A stretch of 64,000 nucleotides of DNA from positions 1,054,001-1,118,000 of the forward strand of contig CAWBWU010000003.1 in the NCBI GenBank assembly GCA_963792655.1. Reading direction: 5' to 3'. Source of the DNA: DOZZ01 sp963792655 (GTDB lineage: Bacteria > Acidobacteriota > Terriglobia > Bryobacterales > Bryobacteraceae). A program made the translations under genes and the position numbers. The notes below the pieces were generated by a model. It saw nothing but the letters and a program-made list of their open reading frames with translations, did no database searches and had not been told where the DNA came from. Shown here piece by piece: positions 57,478 to 64,000 of this stretch. Each line of letters begins with the position of its first letter. Position 1 is the first letter of the stretch.

Positions 57478-58720
57478 GTGACTGCTCACGAGCACGTGAC
57501 GGCTGCCATACCGGCTGAGCCTCGGCCAGTTCACGGGTGGTACCAGCAGCTTTCTTCTGCTTTCGAACTGCCTGGCGGGCGCGCGCGAATTTTAGAGATG
57601 GAAGGGCTTCGCGGCCTGGCCGTCGCGATGATTTTCTTTGTCCATTTCGCCAGTGCTTTCGGGCGTTTCGGCGGCCCTATGATCCCCGGTTTCCAGTTCC
57701 TGCATCGCGCAGGACCGTCCGGCGTCGACCTCTTCTTCTTGCTTAGCAGCTACCTGGTCTACGGGATCCTGCTGCGGCACCGCGTCACCTACGCGAGCTT
57801 TCTCCGCCGTCGCGCGCAGCGAATCTATCCGGCGTTCCTGGTGATGTTTGGTGTGTATCTTCTGCTCAGCCGGTTTCTGAACGACTCGAAGTTGCCGCAC
57901 GGATTTGCCGCGGGAGCCGCCTACATCGCGGCCAATCTGCTGTTTTTACCCGGCATTTTCGCCATTACCGCCTTTCATCACGGTGGCATGGTCGATCAGC
58001 TACGAATTTTTGTCCTACCTGCTTTTTCCGCTGATCGTGTGGGGGACAGGCATGCAGCGCTGGAGTCCTCTGGCGCGTCTGCGCTTCTGGGCGATCGGGG
58101 CCGGACTGCTTGCGATCATTGCGCTCAGGCCGCAAAGCTATCTGGAGTTTCACCCGAGTCTGCTGATGTTCTTCGGCGGACCGGTCATTTACGAGTGCAC
58201 CCGGGCGCCTCTCGGCTTTCAGCCCCGCCGCTGGCATGAACCGCTGATCGTGCTCGCGTGCGGCGCGTCCTGGTACCTGATGTTCATCGGGCGCGCTTTC
58301 AATCTGCCCGGCATTGCGCCCCGGATTGCTTTACTTTTTGCGCTCGGGTTTCTGATCGCCTATTCCATTCAGGGCGTCGGCGGTCTTGCCCGTTTCTTCC
58401 GGATCGCGCCCCTTCGCTGGCTGGGAAACATGAGCTACTCGTATTACCTGGTTCATGGCCTGACGCTGGTAGGGCTGCGCTACGTCTTGATCAGTGGGAT
58501 GCACTGGACTCCCGGCCCCGCGCAAATTTTAGGCATTGTCCTGCCGCTGTGCATCTGCGTATCACTTTCGGCTTCGGCGGTACTTTTCCTGTTTGTCGAA
58601 AAGCCGTATTCGCTCTCGCCAGCTAGCGGAAAAGCCGGGCCGCGCGAGATCAGAACCCATGCCTTCGGGGCCCGTCTAAGTTATACGCCCGATGTAGCAG
58701 ATATTCCGAGTGACCGATGA
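57478..58720 (+). CDS. Acyltransferase family 3 (OafA-like) (one frameshift)
   Basis: Extra T at about 57970-57972; corrected about 413 residues; GTG start. N-terminal EMEGLRGLAVAMIFFVH contains the RGLA motif, GVDLFFLLSSYL the second signature, and RFLRRRAQRIYP-like basic residues the third. Ten or so membrane helices. O-acetylates cell-surface sugars. 25 bases after the barrel gene, so part of the polymer cluster. Confidence 0.9.
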
Positions 58721-58844
58721 TATACTGCGGAATCGAATATCGATATTGTGCCGGAGCTCCGCTCCCACCGGCTAGGCTGTTTTCCAGCCTGGATCGGACG
58801 TTGAACGTGTCTGCCATTTCTGTCTCTATGAATTCGAGTTGCCA

Positions 58845-60527
58845 ATGACTCCTCCAAAAGCACCTTCTTTACGGCCTGAACTCCACCCGCTTTCTCTCGT
58901 TCGCATGCTCTGGAAGCGCAAGGCGCTGGTTGTTGCGATCTGGATTATCGGCAGCATCATCGCGGTCGGGGTTGTCGCTAAGCTGCCGTCCATCTACAAG
59001 TCCGAAGCCCTGGTCCTGGTTGAGAGCCAGAAGATTCCGGACCGGTACGTGACGTCGACAGTCAACACCGAGGTTCAGGATCGCATCGCCACGATCAACC
59101 AGGACGTTTTGAGCAACACGCGCCTGCTGAAAGTGATCAGCGAGTTCAACCTTTTCCGCAATGAGCGCAAGGGTATGACGCAAGAAGAGATGCTGGACAA
59201 AATGCGCGCCAACATCACCTTCACGCTGGTCCGCGGCTGGACCGGCAACAAGCCCGGCGCTTTTCGCATCGCTTACGAGGGTACGGACCCTGCAGTGATC
59301 GCGCAGGTGACCAACAAACTGGCGCAGCTCTACATCGACGAGAACATGCAGAACCGCGAGAATCAGGCCGAGGGCACGTCAGAATTCATGTCGGCCCAGC
59401 TCGATGAAGCCAAGAAGCGGTTGGATGAGATGGAAGCGAAGGTGAGCCAGTACAAGCAGCAGCATAACGGTGAGTTGCCGCAGCAGGAAACCGCAATCAG
59501 CGGTGGTCTCTCGCGCTTGGACGCTGCTGTCGCGGCAAATCGCGATGCAAGCCGCCGGGCCGCCGAAACACGCATGATGCTCGAGACCAATCTGACGAGC
59601 GCTGAAGCAAATCTCGCGTCCATCGTGACTGCCATCAATACCCCTCCTCCCCCGCCACCCGCAGATACGGTGGTGACGGCGAACGGCGTCGTGGTTCCCA
59701 AGCAGTCCGAAGTGCTGCAGCAGAAGCTCGACACTTTACGCAGCCACTATAGCGATGACCATCCGGAAGTGAGGCGCGCCAAGAACGAACTGGCGCAGGA
59801 GCTGCGACTCGAAGCCGCGCAGGCCAAGGGAACGTCGCCTGCGACCGCTTCTTCCACCCATTCCGTAGCGCGTACTCTGCCCAGTACTGCAGCACGCGAT
59901 CGCGTTGAATTGAACGCCGCGAAAGAGCGCGTCGCAACGATCAAAGCCCAGATCACTGCACTTGACAATGAGCTTGAGGCCCGCAAGAAGGAAGAAGAAC
60001 GCCTGACCGGGGTTACCGGCGCGATGCAAGGCCGCCTCGAACGCCTCCCGTTGCGTGAGCAGGACATGGCGCAGATCACGCGCGATTACGATACTTCCAA
60101 GAACAACTACAAGATTCTGCTCGACAAGAAGATGGCCGCCGAGATGTCGAGCGACATGGAGCGCCGCCAGAAGTCGGAGCGCTTCACTCTGGTCGACGCA
60201 GCGCAAATTCCCGAGAAGCCCTATAAGCCGAACCGCCCGCTGTTTGCGGCCGCAGGCTCAGTGGTGAGCCTGGCGCTCGGTCTGTTGACCGCGCTGGCCT
60301 TGGGTTTCCGTCACAATACGCTTCTCGGCGAATGGGAATTCCCGAAATCCGTGCCGATCCTGGGACGCGTGCCTTACATCGAAATGCCTCTGGCGCCCGC
60401 TGGTTCGAATGGCGGGAGTGGAGGCTTGACCACAGGAAAACGGCGGCTGGCGGCTTTGACTTCCACCGGGCTGTTCGCGCTGATGGCTGTGGCGTTAGCG
60501 GGCTACCTGGGGTGGAAACCCTTCTGA
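58845..60527 (+). CDS. Wzz/GumC-type polysaccharide co-polymerase
   Basis: 560 residues from ATG 58845. Wzz domain with membrane helices at about 30-50 and 535-555, long central coiled coils (EAKKRLDEMEAKVSQYKQQHN, ARKKEEERL), and the Pro-rich loop PPPPPPADTV at 265-274. Sets polymer chain length. Unlike Gram-positive BY-kinase activators it carries no ATPase; the kinase is separate two genes on. Confidence 0.9.
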   Translation: MTPPKAPSLRPELHPLSLVRMLWKRKALVVAIWIIGSIIAVGVVAKLPSIYKSEALVLVESQKIPDRYVTSTVNTEVQDRIATINQDVLSNTRLLKVISEFNLFRNERKGMTQEEMLDKMRANITFTLVRGWTGNKPGAFRIAYEGTDPAVIAQVTNKLAQLYIDENMQNRENQAEGTSEFMSAQLDEAKKRLDEMEAKVSQYKQQHNGELPQQETAISGGLSRLDAAVAANRDASRRAAETRMMLETNLTSAEANLASIVTAINTPPPPPPADTVVTANGVVVPKQSEVLQQKLDTLRSHYSDDHPEVRRAKNELAQELRLEAAQAKGTSPATASSTHSVARTLPSTAARDRVELNAAKERVATIKAQITALDNELEARKKEEERLTGVTGAMQGRLERLPLREQDMAQITRDYDTSKNNYKILLDKKMAAEMSSDMERRQKSERFTLVDAAQIPEKPYKPNRPLFAAAGSVVSLALGLLTALALGFRHNTLLGEWEFPKSVPILGRVPYIEMPLAPAGSNGGSGGLTTGKRRLAALTSTGLFALMAVALAGYLGWKPF

Positions 60528-60530
60528 TTC

Positions 60531-61634
60531 ATGTACACCTCGTTTTTCGGCCTTTCCAAGAAGCCCTTCAGCATGACGCCGGATCCGGCGTTCCTGTTTC
60601 TGACAGCGCAACATCGTGAGGCGCTGGCAGGGCTCACCTACGCCGTACTCGATCGCAAGGGGTTTCTTTCCCTCAGCGGAATGGCAGGCACAGGAAAAAC
60701 CACGTTGTTGGCCTCCTTGCTCAAAAACCTGAACCAAAGCCAGGTGCGGTCAAGCGTCATCCTCAATCCGATGCTGACGCCGGACGAATTTCTGGAAAGC
60801 GCGATGATCGATTTCGGCATTCCCGAGATCCCGCCGAGTAAAGCGCGCCGCCTGCACATGTTGCGCGAGTTTTTGACGCGCACCAACGAGCAGGGGCAGA
60901 TCTGCAGCATCATCGTCGACGAAGCGCACAAACTCAGCCCGGCTCTTCTCGAAGAGATTCGCCTGCTTGGCAATTACGAGCAGGACGATCGAAAGCTGTT
61001 GCAGATTCTTTTGCTTGGCCAGAGCGAACTCGACGAAGTTCTGAACAGACCGGAACTCTGGCAGTTGAAACAGCGCATCAGCGTGCGCCTCGCTTTACGC
61101 CCGCTTGCCGCAACGGATATCGCCGAGTACATCGCGCACCGTTGGAAAAAGGCCGGGGGCGCCGAGCCGCAGCCGTTCTCGCCCGAAGCCATTGGACGCA
61201 TCGCAACTTACTCGCAGGGCATCCCGCGCCTGATCAACAGTATCTGCGACAACGCTCTGATGCTCGCGTTTGCAGATTCGGTTAAAACCGTAACCGCGGA
61301 TCATGTCGAGAATGTGGCTCGCGATCTGCAGCTTGCACCGAATGCAGCGCCCGCGCAGTTCGCTGCCGCGCCTGCACCGCACGCAGTTCCAGTAACGCAA
61401 ACTGCCGCGGCTTTATCTCCGCAGCGGACGCCAGTTGCCGCCAACACACCCGCTCCTGCGCCGCCGGTGGTTATCGAACCGCTTCCAGCGCCCGTTTCCG
61501 TTTCGACACCTTCCGCATTAGGTTCGGGACTTCGCATCAAAGCGCTCGAGCGTTACGCTCCGGCGCCGGCCAAGACTTCCTTCTTTGCGCGCCTGGCGAG
61601 CCGCTTGGGATTTACTCACCTCGCCCGCGAATAG
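60531..61634 (+). CDS. ExeA/GspA-like AAA ATPase of exosortase-linked EPS loci
   Basis: 367 residues. FFGLSKKPFSMTPDPAFLF opens the family; Walker A GMAGTGKTT (50-58), Walker B IIVDEAHKLS, sensor GQSELDEVLNRPELWQLKQRI. Ala/Pro-rich tail of about 100 residues ends in a short amphipathic helix. Members are regular companions of exosortase EPS clusters. 3 bases after the Wzz gene. Confidence 0.9.
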   Translation: MYTSFFGLSKKPFSMTPDPAFLFLTAQHREALAGLTYAVLDRKGFLSLSGMAGTGKTTLLASLLKNLNQSQVRSSVILNPMLTPDEFLESAMIDFGIPEIPPSKARRLHMLREFLTRTNEQGQICSIIVDEAHKLSPALLEEIRLLGNYEQDDRKLLQILLLGQSELDEVLNRPELWQLKQRISVRLALRPLAATDIAEYIAHRWKKAGGAEPQPFSPEAIGRIATYSQGIPRLINSICDNALMLAFADSVKTVTADHVENVARDLQLAPNAAPAQFAAAPAPHAVPVTQTAAALSPQRTPVAANTPAPAPPVVIEPLPAPVSVSTPSALGSGLRIKALERYAPAPAKTSFFARLASRLGFTHLARE

Positions 61635-61643
61635 CCGAAAAAC

Positions 61644-62543
61644 ATGAGCAAGTATTCTGAAGTTCTGAATAAATCGCAGATCGGGTTTGGCGACACGCCA
61701 ACTGTGCCGCCTCCGGTCGACGCCTCTGCAACTCCGGCGCCGGTGGCCCCTTCCGCGCCGCCGGCTGCGCCTTCCACGCCTCCGCCCCAAGCCGCGGCTG
61801 CACCCGCGCCCGACCCAACGCCCTCCACCGGCTACCGGCGCGTCTCATTCCGAGTGAACGCTGCATCTCCCGTGTTGCCTTTCGATGAAGACAGCCGCGC
61901 TGGTGAGCAGTACCGTCTCTTACGCACGAAGATCGTTCAGCATCCGCGTCAGCCGCGGCTGATCGTCGTCTCGAGTGCCGGACCTGGCGATGGCAAGAGC
62001 ACGACTGCGATGAACCTGGCCGGTGTACTGGCGCTGAAAGACGACGCGCCCGTGGTTTTGATCGACGCAGATTTCCGGCGTTCGATGATTGCGAATCAGC
62101 TCGGCATTCCGTCTTCGCCAGGTTTGGCCGAGTTCCTCGCCGGCACCGCTGAACTGCGGGACGTTGTCGTTCAGTCCGAAGAGTTTCCGCAACTGCACAT
62201 CATCACCGCCGGTGAGCCGCTGCGAAATCCGGGCGAACTGCTCGATTCCGCGCGGTGGCAGGCAGCCTGCGCAAGATTGCGCTCGACGTTCCGGTATATG
62301 GTGATCGATTCGCCGCCGATCGCCGCAGTGGCAGACTACGATTTGCTCGCCGCCAGCAGCGACGGCGTTGTCGTGGTTGCACGCCCGGACCACACCAACA
62401 AAGAGCTGTGCTTCAAGGCACTTGATGCTATCCCGAAAGACAAGCTGCTCGGTGTGGTCCTGAACTGCGTTCCCGACTGGTTCCTCGGCGACAGGCAGGA
62501 TTACGACGGCTACTATCCGAGCGCCACTGAGCGCAAAGCTTAA
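61644..62543 (+). CDS. CpsD/CapB-type tyrosine-protein kinase
   Basis: 299 residues. Ala/Pro linker (18-60), then the P-loop SAGPGDGKST (111-120), Walker A' VLIDADFRRS and the C-terminal Tyr-rich tail DYDGYYPS. Autophosphorylating kinase that works with Wzz to control polymer length. Last gene of the Wzz-ATPase-kinase trio. Confidence 0.92.
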   Translation: MSKYSEVLNKSQIGFGDTPTVPPPVDASATPAPVAPSAPPAAPSTPPPQAAAAPAPDPTPSTGYRRVSFRVNAASPVLPFDEDSRAGEQYRLLRTKIVQHPRQPRLIVVSSAGPGDGKSTTAMNLAGVLALKDDAPVVLIDADFRRSMIANQLGIPSSPGLAEFLAGTAELRDVVVQSEEFPQLHIITAGEPLRNPGELLDSARWQAACARLRSTFRYMVIDSPPIAAVADYDLLAASSDGVVVVARPDHTNKELCFKALDAIPKDKLLGVVLNCVPDWFLGDRQDYDGYYPSATERKA

Positions 62544-62552
62544 CTGAAGTAG

Positions 62553-62579
62553 GGCAACGGTGACGCCGTCACCGTTGCC
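62553..62579. terminator. Bidirectional terminator hairpin
   Basis: Perfect 13-bp stem (GGCAACGGTGACG / CGTCACCGTTGCC) around a single C, between the convergent stops at 62543 and 62588. Confidence 0.8.
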
Positions 62580-62587
62580 AATCCCCT

Positions 62588-63967
62588 TTATTGCGCAGTC
62601 TGATACGTCGTCAACTGCGATTCGATCTTCGCCTTATCGCCCACCACCACCATCGTCATCTTCGAGGGCGAGATGTACTTTTCGGTCATCGCCTGCACAT
62701 CGGACGGCTTGACCGCCATGATGCGCTGCACGTAGCTCCGTAGATACTGATCACCAAAGCCATAGCGATCGACGAAGTCGAGCTGGTTGATCACGCCGCG
62801 CCGCGAAGAATTGCGCAGCACGAACACCCCGGCAAGGTACGACTGGATTCCCTTCAGTTCTTCCGCACTGGGCGGCTCCGCGCGAAGCCGGTCGACTTCT
62901 TTGAAAATCTCAACCATAGATGGGCCGGTCACCGCAGTAGTCACATCGGCTTCTTCCGCCCAGTAAGCGCCGTGCATACGCGGAACCACCTGGCTGCGCG
63001 GTGAGTACGTGTAGCCCTTCTGCTCGCGAATATTAGATGTGATCCTCGAACCAAAGCTGCCACCCAGCAGCGAATCCATCACCTGCAGCGCGATGTAGTC
63101 CTGGCTGGTCGGGTCCACCACGGGCAAACCTAAGATCACCGTCGACTGAGCGGCGCCGGGCCTGTCGATTACTTCTAACCTCCGCTGATAAGACGGCTTC
63201 GGCGCCGTGAAAACGGGTTTAGTTCCCGCCGGCCAACTTTCAAACGCATGGGCGATTGCCGGCCCGAGCGTTGCATCGAACTTGCCCGCGCTATACACGC
63301 GCGTTCGCGCAGCTCCGAAATTCTTCGCGTAGTATTCGCGAACCGTCGCGATATCGAACGACTTAATCTGCTGCTCTGTGGGGAGCGGCGCGCCGTAAGG
63401 GTGAGCGCCAAACAAAACAGCACGGAACCGCTCGTCCGCGAGCGTGCCCGGAGTTGAGCGCGCGATTGCGGTTTCACGAATCAGATCGCTCTGCAGCCGG
63501 GGCAATTCAGATTCGGGCAAGCGCGGATGCTGCACGATGTCGGCCAGCAAAGCTGCGGCGCGCGGCGCAAACTCAGAGAGCACGTCGATCGAGAAGATCG
63601 ATTCGTCAGTACCGGGCTCCGCCGAAATCTGACCACCCATGTCGGCAGCTTCGCGCGCGATCTGTTCTGCACTGCGGGTGGTGGTGCCCTCTTTCATCAG
63701 GCTCGTGAGCAGGGTTGTGAGCCCGGGCTGATTCGCCGCTTCAGTAATGCGCCCGACCGCAATCACCACGGTGACCGTTACCTTCGGCGTCGATCCGTAA
63801 GGAACCAGCGTGATCTGCAGGCCGTTGGCGAGCCGCGTATCCTGACGCGCCGCGAGCGCGAACGGACGCGCAGGTCCCCCTTCGGGCGGAAGCTCCTTCG
63901 TCGCGGCGGAAGCGCATGAGGCAACCAGGAGAGTGGCAACAATGAATCGTGCGTGAGGTAAGTGCAT
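62588..63967 (-). CDS. M16-family peptidase subunit without the zinc motif
   Basis: 459 residues. Signal peptide, M16 fold with TLVPYGSTPKVTVTVVIAVG and the C-terminal GYTYSPRSQVV region. HxxEH is replaced by NQPGLTTLLTS, so this is the non-catalytic partner of a two-subunit peptidase. The catalytic subunit is expected just upstream, beyond the right edge. Periplasmic. Confidence 0.9.
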   Translation of the reverse strand: MHLPHARFIVATLLVASCASAATKELPPEGGPARPFALAARQDTRLANGLQITLVPYGSTPKVTVTVVIAVGRITEAANQPGLTTLLTSLMKEGTTTRSAEQIAREAADMGGQISAEPGTDESIFSIDVLSEFAPRAAALLADIVQHPRLPESELPRLQSDLIRETAIARSTPGTLADERFRAVLFGAHPYGAPLPTEQQIKSFDIATVREYYAKNFGAARTRVYSAGKFDATLGPAIAHAFESWPAGTKPVFTAPKPSYQRRLEVIDRPGAAQSTVILGLPVVDPTSQDYIALQVMDSLLGGSFGSRITSNIREQKGYTYSPRSQVVPRMHGAYWAEEADVTTAVTGPSMVEIFKEVDRLRAEPPSAEELKGIQSYLAGVFVLRNSSRRGVINQLDFVDRYGFGDQYLRSYVQRIMAVKPSDVQAMTEKYISPSKMTMVVVGDKAKIESQLTTYQTAQ

Positions 63968-63980
63968 GGCTGCTCCTGAT

Positions 63981-64000
63981 TTACTTGGTAGCGGCGGGCG
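63981..64000 (-). CDS. 3' end of an upstream gene, probably the catalytic M16 subunit
   Basis: Codons for Pro-Ala-Ala-Thr-Lys and TAA at 63981-63983, 13 bases before the M16 start. The identity is guessed from the gene pair known for this family. Confidence 0.3.

Noticed and set aside
1..64000. CRISPR arrays, tRNA or rRNA genes, prophage or insertion sequences
   Set aside because: No regularly spaced repeats, no cloverleaf-like sequence, and no transposase or phage protein were seen on either strand.

Overview
The window is high-GC bacterial DNA, most likely from an acidobacterium of the Bryobacterales/Solibacter type. The case rests on content: a VWFA-family secreted protein of acidobacterial type, a CBM9/DUF5916 outer-membrane protein, a PQQ dehydrogenase paired with a diheme cytochrome, TolB/TPR signalling proteins, and two exosortase/EpsI pairs with a PEP-CTERM protein. 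No rRNA, tRNA, CRISPR array, insertion sequence or prophage was found. Species cannot be fixed from sequence alone.

Layout. 1-4959 (minus) is a redox operon: a NuoE-NuoF fusion, a large protein joining HoxU/NuoG-type iron-sulfur domains to two cNMP-binding domains and a four-cluster ferredoxin, a b-type-haem-like membrane protein, and the start of a probable cytochrome c. 5.0-10 kb holds a TPR protein and a minus-strand operon: PLP aminotransferase, type III polyketide synthase, FAD oxidoreductase, YceI. 10-17.2 kb (minus) runs sugar-phosphate isomerase-like protein, ABC exporter with a cNMP domain, DUF5916 barrel, M2 peptidase. 17.4-22.3 kb has a PEP-CTERM gene behind a possible sigma-54 promoter, a 1.2-kb stretch without recognisable genes, and the cytochrome/PQQ dehydrogenase pair. 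22.2-26.9 kb (minus) is a housekeeping operon: thioesterase, aroC, def, fmt, argJ, small secreted protein. 27-36.2 kb (plus) is one long run: moaD-moaE fusion, VWA protein, hfq, suhB, then nucleoside salvage (pdp, nupC, pnp, cdd, amidohydrolase) and rarA. 36.2-38.2 kb (minus) carries recA, a LysW-like acidic protein and a small secreted protein. 38.3-46.9 kb is a mixed set of hydrolases, a VOC protein, a TolB/TPR regulator and a one-domain asparaginase. 47-62.5 kb is the surface-polymer and protein-sorting region: two exosortase/EpsI pairs, an S55-type protein coupled to a beta-propeller protein, a pseudouridine synthase, a DHH protein, a beta-barrel protein, an acyltransferase, and a Wzz / ExeA-like ATPase / CpsD kinase trio. 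An M16 peptidase partner closes the window.

How the genes fit together. The most unusual unit is the left-hand operon, which appears to pass electrons from NADH through flavin and iron-sulfur centres to a membrane haem protein and a cytochrome, with two cyclic-nucleotide sensor domains inside the chain. The right-hand region is an exosortase/EPS locus, but no glycosyltransferase is present, so it is only part of the pathway.

Sequence quality. About 40 reading-frame breaks occur in roughly twenty genes, including essential ones (fmt, def, aroC, argJ). Nearly all are single extra bases, and removing them restores proteins of the expected family length. I read them as uncorrected long-read insertion errors, not pseudogenes. 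Coordinates for such genes run from the true start to the true stop across the breaks.
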